From Aquincola agrisoli (GTDB lineage: Bacteria > Pseudomonadota > Gammaproteobacteria > Burkholderiales > Burkholderiaceae_C), in contig NZ_JAZIBG010000003.1 of NCBI RefSeq assembly GCF_036621135.1, positions 71,808 to 135,807 on the forward strand: a DNA stretch of 64,000 nucleotides. The letters run 5' to 3'. The notes under the pieces were generated by a model. It did no database searches. It saw nothing but the letters and a program-made list of their open reading frames with translations, and had not been told where the DNA came from. The first letter of the stretch is position 1, and each line of letters opens with the position of its first letter. Both the position numbers and the translations under genes were made by a program. This document shows positions 33,891-42,117 of the stretch, piece by piece.

Positions 33891-34874
33891 TCAGTCGATG
33901 CGCACGCCGGCGTCCTTGACGACCTTGCCCCAGCGGGCCGCATCGCTGCGGATCAGGGCGGCGAACTGGTCCGGGGTGCCGCTGATCACGTCGGCACCTT
34001 CGTCGCCGAGCTTCTTGACCAGCGACGGCTGCTGCAGCGCCTTGTTGAACTCGGCGTTGAGCTTCGCCACCACGTCGGCCGGCGTGCCGGCAGGCGCCAG
34101 GAAGCCGAACCAACTCACCGAATCGGCGCCCTTGAAGCCCGCTTCGGCCAGCGTGGGAACGTTCGGCAGGTCGTCGACCCGCTTGCCCGACGTGACCGCC
34201 AGCGCGCGCAGCTTGCCCTGCTTGATCTGCCCCAGCAGCGTGGGCACCGTCGAGAAGTACAGCTCCACCTGGCCGCTGATCACGTCGGTCATGGCCTGCG
34301 CCGCGCCCTTGTAGGGCACGTGCTGGTACTTGACGTCGGCGGACCGCTGGAACACCTCCGAGGCCAGGTGTCCCACCGTGCCGTTGCCCGCCGAGGCGAA
34401 ATTGATGGCGCCCGGCTTGGCCTTGCCCGCCGAGACCGCTTTGGCCAGCGTCTTGAACGGCGACGACGCGCCGGTCACGATGACCATCGGCGCTTCGGCC
34501 ACCAGCGCGACTGGCACCAGGTCCTTCTGCGGGTCGTAGGGCATCTTCGCGTACAGCGAGGGGTTGATCGACAGGTTGCTCGTCTGCCCCAGCACCAGCG
34601 TGTAACCGTCGGCCGGCGACTTGGCCGCCGCATCCACCCCCAGGTTGCCGCCGGCGCCGGGCTTGTTCTCGATCACGAAGGTCCACTTCGTCGTGGCCGC
34701 GACGGCCTGCGTCACCTCGCGGGCGATGATGTCCGTGCCGCCTCCGGGCGGGAACGGCACGAAGACCCGGATCGGCTTGCTCGGGAAGGCCTGTGCGTGG
34801 GCGGGGCCGGCGCCCGCGAGGGCGGCCGTGGCAGCAAGGGCGAAGCCGAGGACGGCGCGGCGGGAGGTGCTCAT
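33891..34874 (-). CDS. Bug/TctC-type periplasmic receptor with Tat-like signal
   Basis: 327 residues. N-terminus MSTSRRAVLGFALAATAALA has the Arg pair of a Tat-like signal, with AHA-QA cleavage. Motifs: FPSKPIRVFVPFPPGGGTDI, DGYTLVLGQTSNLSINPSL, NFASAGNGTVGHLASEVF. First gene of the minus-strand operon with RraA, hydroxyacid dehydrogenase, a second Bug and SMP-30. A divergent LysR gene starts 110 bases upstream and probably controls it. Confidence 0.92.
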   Translation of the reverse strand: MSTSRRAVLGFALAATAALAGAGPAHAQAFPSKPIRVFVPFPPGGGTDIIAREVTQAVAATTKWTFVIENKPGAGGNLGVDAAAKSPADGYTLVLGQTSNLSINPSLYAKMPYDPQKDLVPVALVAEAPMVIVTGASSPFKTLAKAVSAGKAKPGAINFASAGNGTVGHLASEVFQRSADVKYQHVPYKGAAQAMTDVISGQVELYFSTVPTLLGQIKQGKLRALAVTSGKRVDDLPNVPTLAEAGFKGADSVSWFGFLAPAGTPADVVAKLNAEFNKALQQPSLVKKLGDEGADVISGTPDQFAALIRSDAARWGKVVKDAGVRID

Positions 34875-34983
34875 TCGTTGTCTCCAAGACGCCCCGGGAT
34901 GGGGTCTGTGGCCTCAGTATTGGCGGCCGCGGCCTCACGGTCCAATCGATTATTCTTTGCGACCCATCAGATCGGCTTTTGCA

Positions 34984-35880
34984 ATGGACCTGCGAGACCT
35001 GCGCTACTTCGAGACGATCGCCGAGTTGCAGCACGTCGGCAAGGCCGCCGAGCAGCTGCACCGCACGCAGCCGGCGCTCACCGGCGCGATCCGGCGGCTG
35101 GAGCAGGAGGCGGGCGCGCCGCTGTTCGAGCGCTCGGGCCGCGGCATCCGGCTCACCGCCGCGGGCCGGGTGATGCTGCGCTGGGCGCAGCGCGTGCGCT
35201 TCGACGTGGAGGACGCGCAGCGCGAGGTGGCCGACATCGGGCGCGGCCTGGCGGGGCATGTGCGCATCGGCATCGTGCCCACCGCCGCGCAGTTCCTGCT
35301 GCCGCAGGCCGTGCGCCAGCTGCTGCAGGAGGCGCCCGACGTGACGCTGAACACCACCGTCGCGCTGGTCGACGTGCTGCTGCCGATGCTGCGCGGCGGC
35401 GAGCTCGACCTCGTGATCGGTACCGAGGGCCGGGCGCAGGCCGGCTTCGAATCGCAGCGGCTCGCGGAAGACTGCATCGTCGTGGCCGCCCATGCCGGGC
35501 ACGAGATCTTCAAGGCCAAGCCGACGCTGAAGGACCTGACGCGCTACCGCTGGGTGCTGCAGAGCCCCGGCGCGCCCACGCGCGACTGGCTGGACCACAC
35601 CTTCGACCGCAAGCGCCTGCCGCGTCCGGTGGTGCAGGTGGAGAGCAGCATGCTGCTGATGCTGCCGGCGCTGATCGCCGAGACCGGCCTGCTCAGCTTC
35701 ATCTCGCGCCACCACCTCGACGAGAAGGTGCTGCGGCTGCCGCTGCGCGAGGTGGCGCTGAAGGAGACCACGATGCTGCGGCGGCTGGTGGTCACCCACC
35801 GCAGCAACGCCTACCTGTCGCCGGCCGCGCGGCGGCTGATGGAGCTGCTGGGCACGGCCGCGCGCACGGCGGCCGGCTGA
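34984..35880 (+). CDS. LysR family transcriptional regulator
   Basis: 298 residues with a standard LysR HTH (MDLRDLRYFETIAELQHVGK, TQPALTGAIRRLEQEAGAPL) and effector domain from GHVRIGIVPTAAQFLL. The ATG at 34984 directly follows an AT-rich promoter-like segment (CCAATCGATTATTC and CTTTTGC) shared with the divergent Bug gene. The arrangement implies control of the 34874-30279 operon. Ligand unknown, likely a hydroxy- or oxo-acid of that pathway. Confidence 0.92.
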   Translation: MDLRDLRYFETIAELQHVGKAAEQLHRTQPALTGAIRRLEQEAGAPLFERSGRGIRLTAAGRVMLRWAQRVRFDVEDAQREVADIGRGLAGHVRIGIVPTAAQFLLPQAVRQLLQEAPDVTLNTTVALVDVLLPMLRGGELDLVIGTEGRAQAGFESQRLAEDCIVVAAHAGHEIFKAKPTLKDLTRYRWVLQSPGAPTRDWLDHTFDRKRLPRPVVQVESSMLLMLPALIAETGLLSFISRHHLDEKVLRLPLREVALKETTMLRRLVVTHRSNAYLSPAARRLMELLGTAARTAAG

Positions 35881-35904
35881 CCGGGTGGCCCAGGAAGGCT
35901 GCGC

Positions 35905-36816
35905 CTACGCGCGCGGCTTCAGGTGCCGGTCGAGCCAGCCCTGCAGGAACTCCACGCACACCCGCACCTTCGCCGAGGTGTTCAGCCGCGAGGGGTACAC
36001 CGCCCAGACGTTGGCCTCCTGCGTGTACTCCGGCAGCAGGTGCACGAGCTTGCCGCTGGCGATCAGCGGACCCACGTCCCAGGTGGAGCGCAAGGCGACG
36101 CCCCGCCCGTCGACCGCCCACTGCACCACCATCTCGCCGTTGTTGGACGACAGGGGGCCGCGCACCTTGATCGTGCTCTCCTGGCGGCCCTTGTGCAGCC
36201 GCCAGACCCCGAAGGGATGGTCGCGCTCCTTGATGATGAGGCAGTCGTGCGTCGAGAGGTCGGCCAGCGTGCGCGGCGTGCCATGGCGCTTCAGGTACGA
36301 CGGTGCGGCGCACAACACGCGGTGGTTCGATGCCAGCCGGCGGGCGATCAGGTGCGGGGCGATCTCGTCGCCGACCCGCACGTCCAGGTCGAAGCCCTCG
36401 GTGGCCACGTCGACCAGCCGGTCGAAGACCTCGAAGCGCACCTGCAGCGCCGGGTGGCGCTCGGTGAATGCCGACAGCGCGGGCGCCACCACGCGCCGGC
36501 CGAAGCCGAAGCTGCTGCACACCCGCAGCGAGCCGCGCGGCGCCTGCCGGGTGATGCCGATCTCCTCGACCAGGTGGTCCACGTCGTCGAGGATCTTCAT
36601 CGCCCAGTGGTAGACGCGCTCGCCCTCCTCGGTGACCACGACGCGGCGCGTGGTGCGGTGGAAGAGCCGGGTGTTCAGCACCGATTCGAGGATCTGGATG
36701 CGCTTGGTCACGTAGGACGGCGAGACGCCCAGCTCCTCCGCCGCCCCCGAGAAACTGGACTTGCGTACCACCCCGCAGAACACGCGCAGGTCTTCGGGCA
36801 ATGGATCGTTATTCAT
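35905..36816 (-). CDS. LysR family regulator, DmlR/TtdR-like
   Basis: 303 residues. HTH: DLRVFCGVVRKSSFSGAAEE and SPSYVTKRIQILESVLNTRL; effector domain begins LRVCSSFGFGRRVVAPALS, typical of the subgroup that includes DmlR. Ends in LDRHLKPRA. It is divergent from a D-malate/tartrate dehydrogenase gene 98 bases away, the same arrangement as dmlR/dmlA in E. coli, where the regulator activates the dehydrogenase gene. The spacer carries a TGTGCACA palindrome at 36821-36828. Confidence 0.88.
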   Translation of the reverse strand: MNNDPLPEDLRVFCGVVRKSSFSGAAEELGVSPSYVTKRIQILESVLNTRLFHRTTRRVVVTEEGERVYHWAMKILDDVDHLVEEIGITRQAPRGSLRVCSSFGFGRRVVAPALSAFTERHPALQVRFEVFDRLVDVATEGFDLDVRVGDEIAPHLIARRLASNHRVLCAAPSYLKRHGTPRTLADLSTHDCLIIKERDHPFGVWRLHKGRQESTIKVRGPLSSNNGEMVVQWAVDGRGVALRSTWDVGPLIASGKLVHLLPEYTQEANVWAVYPSRLNTSAKVRVCVEFLQGWLDRHLKPRA

Positions 36817-36914
36817 GATCTGTGCACAACGGATTCACATTTCGGCTGATTGTAGAAACGCCGACCCCCCCTAGCATCGCATCGCAGGACACGTACCACA
36901 ACAAGGGTTAGCTG

Positions 36915-37997
36915 ATGACGAAGCCGCTGAAGATCGCCGTGATTCCCGGGGACGGGATTGGGCAGGAGGTGATGCCGGAAGGCGTGCGCGTGGTGGCCGC
37001 CGCGGCGCGCCGCTTCGGCATCGCGATCGAGTTCGATCCCATCGAGTGGGCCAGCTGCGACTACCACGAGCGCACCGGCTCGATGATGCCCAGCGACTGG
37101 AAGGCCCAGGTCGGCGGCCACGATGCGCTGTACTTCGGCGCCGTGGGCTGGCCGGCCAAGGTGCCCGACCACGTCTCGCTGTGGGGCTCGCTGTTGAAGT
37201 TCCGCCGCGAGTTCGACCAGTACGTGAACCTGCGGCCGGTGCGCCTGTTCGAGGGCGTGCCCTGCCCCCTCGCGGGCCGCCAGCCCGGCGACATCGACTT
37301 CTTCGTCGTGCGGGAGAACACCGAGGGCGAGTACACCAACCTCGGCGGCCGCATCTTCGAAGGCACCGAGCGCGAGATCGTCATCCAGGAGTCGGTGTTC
37401 TCCCGCCGTGGCACCGACCGCGTGCTGCGCTATGCGTTCGAGCTGGCGCGCTCGCGGCAGCGCAGGCAGCTCACCGTCGCGACCAAGAGCAACGGCATCG
37501 CGATCAGCATGCCCTGGTGGGACGAACGCGCCGATGCGATGGCCCGCGGCTACCCCGAGGTCATCGTCGACAAGCAGCACATCGACATCCTCTGCGCGCG
37601 CTTCGTGCTGCAGCCGCAGCGCTTCGACGTGGTGGTGGCCAGCAACCTGTTCGGCGACATCCTGTCCGACCTGGGGCCCGCGTGCACCGGCACGATCGGC
37701 CTGGCGCCTTCCGCCAACCTGAACCCCGAGCGCAACTTCCCTTCGCTCTTCGAGCCGGTACACGGCTCGGCCCCGGACATCTTCGGCCTTGGTATTGCCA
37801 ACCCGATCGCGATGATCTGGTCGGGCGCGCTGATGCTGCAGTTCCTCGGCCACCAGGCGGCGCACGACGCGATCCTCCGTGCGATCGAGCTCACGCTCAA
37901 GCAAGGCCCCCTGACGCCGGACCTCGGCGGCACCGCCACCACGGCGCAGATCGGCGCCGCTATCGAGGAGATCGTGCTCCGCCAGCCTGCGCCCTAG
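36915..37997 (+). CDS. dmlA: D-malate / tartrate dehydrogenase (decarboxylating)
   Basis: 360 residues of the isopropylmalate/isocitrate dehydrogenase family. IAVIPGDGIGQEVMPEGVRV is the N-terminal nucleotide motif; YVNLRPVRLFEGVPCPL has the substrate Arg; VRENTEGEYTNLGGRIFEGT and the Lys/Asp-bearing TVATKSNGIAISMPWWDE follow; NLFGDILSDLGPACTGTIGL binds the metal; PVHGSAPDIFGLGIANPIAM is the NAD-specific tail. This pattern matches TtuC/DmlA enzymes that oxidise D-malate to pyruvate and CO2 and act on tartrate. It heads an operon with two beta-lactamase-fold proteins and a Bug receptor. Confidence 0.9.
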   Translation: MTKPLKIAVIPGDGIGQEVMPEGVRVVAAAARRFGIAIEFDPIEWASCDYHERTGSMMPSDWKAQVGGHDALYFGAVGWPAKVPDHVSLWGSLLKFRREFDQYVNLRPVRLFEGVPCPLAGRQPGDIDFFVVRENTEGEYTNLGGRIFEGTEREIVIQESVFSRRGTDRVLRYAFELARSRQRRQLTVATKSNGIAISMPWWDERADAMARGYPEVIVDKQHIDILCARFVLQPQRFDVVVASNLFGDILSDLGPACTGTIGLAPSANLNPERNFPSLFEPVHGSAPDIFGLGIANPIAMIWSGALMLQFLGHQAAHDAILRAIELTLKQGPLTPDLGGTATTAQIGAAIEEIVLRQPAP

Positions 37998-38031
37998 CGA
38001 CTTCCATCCCACCACCCACAGGAGACAAAAC

Positions 38032-39276
38032 ATGGATAAGAACCAGAGCCCGCGGCCCCGCGCCGCAGGCCGGCGAACCACGCCCGTCGCAGCCCTGCTG
38101 CTCGGCGCCGCGGCCTCGTTCGGCGCGGCCGCGCAGCCGGCCGCCGGCATCCCCGCCGGCGGGCCCACCTCGCTGGCGGCCACCATCCAGGCACGCCAGC
38201 ACATGTTCGGCTTCGAGAACGTGAACCCGGCCAACGGCGACGTGCGGCGCGACCGCGTGATCTTCGCGTGGCTGACCACCACCACCTTCGCGGTGGCCGC
38301 CAACGGCAAGGTGTTCATGCTCGACGGCTACATCGACGACGACCAGATCGTCGCCGCGCCGGCCCGCAAGCGCACGCCCACCGGGCTGCAGGAACTGGTC
38401 GACCTGAACCCCGAGTGGATCTTCATCGGCCACGGCCACAACGACCACACGGCCTACATCGCCAACGTGGCCTACCGCACCGGCGCCACCGTCTTCGGCG
38501 CGGCGGAGCATTGCGCCGGCATGCAGGTGGACGCAGGGCGGCAGTTCGGCACCGGCGCAAGCGTCAAGTGCACGGCCGTGCTGGCCGCGGGCGTGCCGAT
38601 CGGCACCACCGCGATGAACCTGCCCGACCTGAAGCCGGCCCTGTGCCTGAACGTGATGCGCCACCTGCACGGCGCTGCCACACCGCCCGACACCAGCATC
38701 CCGCCCAACGGCATCGACTTCCGCGACGGCGAGGACCCGCGGGAGTTCGAGCTGTGGGGCACGGGCCCGGCCGCCTATCCCAACGTGCGGGCATCCGGCG
38801 GCGGCGGCAGCCTGAGCGTGCTGTACCAGTTCACCGTGCCCGGACCGCGTGCGTTCTCGTTCTCGGTGTACGACAGCGTCGGACCGTACAAGGAGCTGGC
38901 GCCCGAGCTGATCCCGGCGCTGAACGCCTGGCCGGCCACCGACGTGCTGATCGGCGCCGTCAGCGGCGCCAACAACCCGACCAACGGCATGCGCGACGCG
39001 GCGATCTACATCCGCGACATGCAGCCCAAGGTCTTCGTCCCGAGCCACCACGACGAATCGCAGCGCCGCCGCGGCGCGGCCGGCAACTCGGGCGAATGGT
39101 GGAAGCGCAACCTGCTGACCTCGATGACGAACATCGGCATCCCGCTGGCGCAGCAGCCCGAGGTGCGCTGGCTGAACGACCCGTACGACTACATCCGGCC
39201 GTCGCTGCTGACCTTCGATCCCGCGTCGCCGCGGTGGGTCAAGGCAGGCACCCGCACCAACGCCACCTGCAACTGA
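38032..39276 (+). CDS. Exported metallo-beta-lactamase-fold hydrolase (intact metal site)
   Basis: 414 residues with signal peptide (TTPVAALLLGAAASFGAAAQ). The metal-binding motif is in WIFIGHGHNDHTAYIANVAY, i.e. HxHxDH complete; further His occur in FVPSHHDESQRR. The family is broad (MBL-fold), so the reaction is open; the periplasmic site and the dmlA context suggest hydrolysis of a carboxylic ester or lactone. The following gene is a paralogue with about 25-30% visible identity and the same length but a destroyed metal site. GGAGACA ribosome binding site, 34 bases after dmlA. Confidence 0.82.
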   Translation: MDKNQSPRPRAAGRRTTPVAALLLGAAASFGAAAQPAAGIPAGGPTSLAATIQARQHMFGFENVNPANGDVRRDRVIFAWLTTTTFAVAANGKVFMLDGYIDDDQIVAAPARKRTPTGLQELVDLNPEWIFIGHGHNDHTAYIANVAYRTGATVFGAAEHCAGMQVDAGRQFGTGASVKCTAVLAAGVPIGTTAMNLPDLKPALCLNVMRHLHGAATPPDTSIPPNGIDFRDGEDPREFELWGTGPAAYPNVRASGGGGSLSVLYQFTVPGPRAFSFSVYDSVGPYKELAPELIPALNAWPATDVLIGAVSGANNPTNGMRDAAIYIRDMQPKVFVPSHHDESQRRRGAAGNSGEWWKRNLLTSMTNIGIPLAQQPEVRWLNDPYDYIRPSLLTFDPASPRWVKAGTRTNATCN

Positions 39277-39302
39277 ACAACCAACCCCTCGGAGACAAGA
39301 CC

Positions 39303-40553
39303 ATGGGACGACAACACAAGCTGCGGGTGCGGCCGCTGTATCTCGGCGCGATCGGCGCCGGCGTGGCGCTGGCCATCGTGGCCTGCGGGGGCGATGGCGG
39401 CGGCGACTCGTCCGGCCCGGCGGAGCCCAACATGCCGGTGCCGCCCGCCGCGCCGGCACTGGCCGACCAGATCGCTGCACGCACCCACTACTTCGGCGCC
39501 GAGAACGTCGACGCCGCCACCGGCGAGGTCCGCAAGGACCTGGTGATCATGTCGTGGGCCTCGAACACCACCTACGCCGCGGCGATCAACGGCAAGGTCG
39601 TGCTGATGGACGCCGCGCTGCTGCGCCGAGAGCAGGCCCCCGGCCGCACGCCGACGACGCTGGCCGAGCTGGTGAACCTGATGCCCTCGCACATCCTGCT
39701 CGGCAAGGCTGCCGCGGGCCACGCGGACCTGGCCGCCGACATCGCCTTCAAGACCGGCGCCACCGTGCTCGGCGCGCAGGAGCACTGCGACGTGGTGGAA
39801 GGCGACGCGCGCCGCCAGCAGAACTGGAGCGGCACGGCCAAGCTGCTGAAGTGCCAGGCCGTGGTGCCCGCGGGCGAGGCGATCGGCACCGTGGTGCATG
39901 CGGTCTCGCTGCCCGAGCTGGGCGCCTGCCTGCGTGCCGTGAAGCACACCGACGGCAGCACCGCCGCCGCCGACCCCGCCCTGCCGGCCTCGGCCTTCGA
40001 CTGGAGCCTCTACAGCGACCCGCGCGACGCGAGCTGGTGGCCTGCGGGCACCGAGGCGGCCGACGGCGTGGCCACCACCGGCGCTGCCGACGGCCCCAGC
40101 GTGGCCTACCACCTGTCGCTCGGCGCCGCGCGCAGCTTCGGGCTGGCATGGAACGATCGCGCCGGCTCGCTGAAGGAGAACGCGCCGGCCGCCGCCACGC
40201 TGTTTCGCTCGCTGCCGAAGACCGACGTGCACATCGGCTCGGTGGACGTCGGCAACGCCGCGACCAACGGCCTGCGCGATGCGGCGCTGTACATCCAGGC
40301 GCTGCAGCCCAAGGTGTTCTTCGCCGCGGGCCACGACGCGGCCTCGCAGCGCGCGGGCGCGTTCAACACCGGCGAGCTGATGAAGCGTGCGCTGGAGGAA
40401 GCCATCGACAACGTCGGCATCGTCTCGCCGCCCGAGCTGCGCATCAACTTCGACCCGACGGACTACGTCAAGCCGCACTACATGACCTTCGACCCCGCGG
40501 CCGCCGGCTGGCAGCAGGCGGGCGACAAGGCCTCGTCCACCGCGTGCAGCTGA
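39303..40553 (+). CDS. Lipoprotein paralogue of the MBL-fold protein lacking metal ligands
   Basis: 416 residues with a lipoprotein signal (ALAIVACGGDGGGD, lipobox VAC). Collinear with the preceding protein: HYFGAENVDAATGEVRKDLV aligns with HMFGFENVNPANGDVRRDR, and RDAALYIQALQPKVFFAAGH with RDAAIYIRDMQPKVFVPSHH. Where the neighbour has GHGHNDHT this protein has GKAAAGHA, so HxHxDH is lost except for one His. It is probably a non-catalytic binding partner or ligand-binding lipoprotein. It lies 26 bases after its paralogue and 25 before a Bug gene. Confidence 0.8.
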   Translation: MGRQHKLRVRPLYLGAIGAGVALAIVACGGDGGGDSSGPAEPNMPVPPAAPALADQIAARTHYFGAENVDAATGEVRKDLVIMSWASNTTYAAAINGKVVLMDAALLRREQAPGRTPTTLAELVNLMPSHILLGKAAAGHADLAADIAFKTGATVLGAQEHCDVVEGDARRQQNWSGTAKLLKCQAVVPAGEAIGTVVHAVSLPELGACLRAVKHTDGSTAAADPALPASAFDWSLYSDPRDASWWPAGTEAADGVATTGAADGPSVAYHLSLGAARSFGLAWNDRAGSLKENAPAAATLFRSLPKTDVHIGSVDVGNAATNGLRDAALYIQALQPKVFFAAGHDAASQRAGAFNTGELMKRALEEAIDNVGIVSPPELRINFDPTDYVKPHYMTFDPAAAGWQQAGDKASSTACS

Positions 40554-40578
40554 ACCCTCCGACGAAGGCATCCACACC

Positions 40579-41562
40579 ATGAAGACCCCCCGCTTCCTCG
40601 CCGCCGCGTTCACCGCGGCCCTGTTCGCCGTGGCGCCGCTCGGCGCCCAGGCACAGGCCTATCCCGCCAAGCCACTGACGCTGGTGATCCCCTTTGCGGC
40701 CGGCGGCCCGACCGACCTGCTGGGCCGCGCACTGGCCCAGTCGATGGGCACCGCGCTCGGCCAGACGGTCGTCGTCGAGAACCGCGCCGGCGCCGGCGGC
40801 ACGCTGGCCTCGGCCTACGTGGCCCGGGCCACGAACGACGGCTACACGCTGCTGCTGCACCACATCGGCATGTCGACCGCGCCAGGCCTGTACCGCAAGC
40901 TGGCCTTCGATCCGCTGAAGGACTTCGAATACGTGGGCCAGGTGGCCGACGTGCCGATGACCCTTGTCGGCCGGCCCGACCTGCCGGCCAAGACACCACA
41001 GGAACTGATCGCCTACCTGAAGCAGGACGGCGCCAAGGTCAACCTGGCGCACGCCGGGCTGGGCGCGGCCTCGCAGCTGTGCGGCATGCTGCTGCAGCAG
41101 GCCGTGGGCGCGCAGAGCACCACCGTGCCGTACCAGGGCACCGCGCCGGCGCTCACCGCGCTGATCGGCGGCCAGGTCGACGTGATGTGCGACCAGACCA
41201 TGCAGACCGTGCCGCACATCAAGGCCGGCAAGGTCAAGCTGTACGGCGTGACCACACGCGAGCGGCTGAAGCCGCTGCCCGAGGCGATGACGCTGCGCGA
41301 GGCCGGCCTGAAGGACTTCGAGGTGGTGGTGTGGCACGGCGTGTACGCGCCCAAGGGCACGCCCGCGCCGGTGATGGCGGCGCTCAACACCGCATTGAAG
41401 TCGGCGCTGAAGGACCCTGCGCTGCTCAAGCGCCTCGACGAGGTGGGCGTGCAGGTGGTGCCCGAGCCGCTTCAGACACCGGAGGGCCTGCGCACGCACC
41501 TGAAGGCCGAGATCGACCGCTGGGGCGCGCTGATCCGCCAGGCCGGCACCTACGCCGATTGA
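40579..41562 (+). CDS. Bug/TctC-type periplasmic receptor
   Basis: 327 residues. Signal MKTPRFLAAAFTAALFAVAP with AQA cleavage. Motifs: AYPAKPLTLVIPFAAGGPTD, DGYTLLLHHIGMSTAPGLY, NLAHAGLGAASQLCG. Fourth gene of the dmlA operon, so the receptor may bind malate, tartrate or an ester-derived acid processed by the two MBL-fold proteins. No membrane components are found with it. Confidence 0.92.
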   Translation: MKTPRFLAAAFTAALFAVAPLGAQAQAYPAKPLTLVIPFAAGGPTDLLGRALAQSMGTALGQTVVVENRAGAGGTLASAYVARATNDGYTLLLHHIGMSTAPGLYRKLAFDPLKDFEYVGQVADVPMTLVGRPDLPAKTPQELIAYLKQDGAKVNLAHAGLGAASQLCGMLLQQAVGAQSTTVPYQGTAPALTALIGGQVDVMCDQTMQTVPHIKAGKVKLYGVTTRERLKPLPEAMTLREAGLKDFEVVVWHGVYAPKGTPAPVMAALNTALKSALKDPALLKRLDEVGVQVVPEPLQTPEGLRTHLKAEIDRWGALIRQAGTYAD

Positions 41563-41587
41563 GCCCGGCGCGGCGAAGGAGCACACG

Positions 41588-42028
41588 ATGCACGGATCGA
41601 ACATCCTCGTCGGCCTGCTGTGCACACTGGCCTTGTCGTCGCCGGCCCGCGCCTGCGGCGACTGGCTGCCCAAACACGGCGGGCAGATGAACCACGACGG
41701 CGGCGAAGTCGCGTTCGAGCTGGTCGGCCAGGGCCGCGAGGTCACGCTGCACCTCGAGGACCACGGCCAGCCCATCCCCACCGCCGCCGTCCAGGGCGTG
41801 CTGTCGTTCGAGCGGGATGGCAAGGGGCTGACGTCGACACTCAAGCCCGCTGGCGGCAACCGCATGGCGGTGCGCCTGCCCTCGGCGCTGCGCAAGGGCG
41901 ACAAGCTGGTGGCCGACATCAGCCTGCCAAACGGCGCCATCGCCAAGGGGGCGTTTGTGTACGGCGTGGAGGTGCAGCTGCGCACGCGCTTCGGCGCGCC
42001 GATGAACTTCGCGGCGCCGCCGCGCTGA
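41588..42028 (+). CDS. Small secreted protein of unknown function
   Basis: 146 residues with signal peptide MHGSNILVGLLCTLALSSPA (cleavage ARA-C). Mature part: CGDWLPKHGGQMNHDGGEVA, VTLHLEDHGQPIPTAAVQGV, then beta-rich sequence. The HGG...DH pattern resembles small periplasmic proteins with a YtkA/FixH-like beta-sandwich that may bind metals, but no firm family assignment is possible. GGAGCAC ribosome binding site; 25 bases after the Bug gene, so likely the last gene of the dmlA operon. Confidence 0.65.
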   Translation: MHGSNILVGLLCTLALSSPARACGDWLPKHGGQMNHDGGEVAFELVGQGREVTLHLEDHGQPIPTAAVQGVLSFERDGKGLTSTLKPAGGNRMAVRLPSALRKGDKLVADISLPNGAIAKGAFVYGVEVQLRTRFGAPMNFAAPPR

Positions 42029-42117
42029 GCGGCGGGCGGCGGCACCGGCGGCCGGCGGCGCGGTGCCGCTCGCCGAGAATGCGGCCATCGCCACCCGCCC
42101 CGAAAGCCGCCCCGCCC

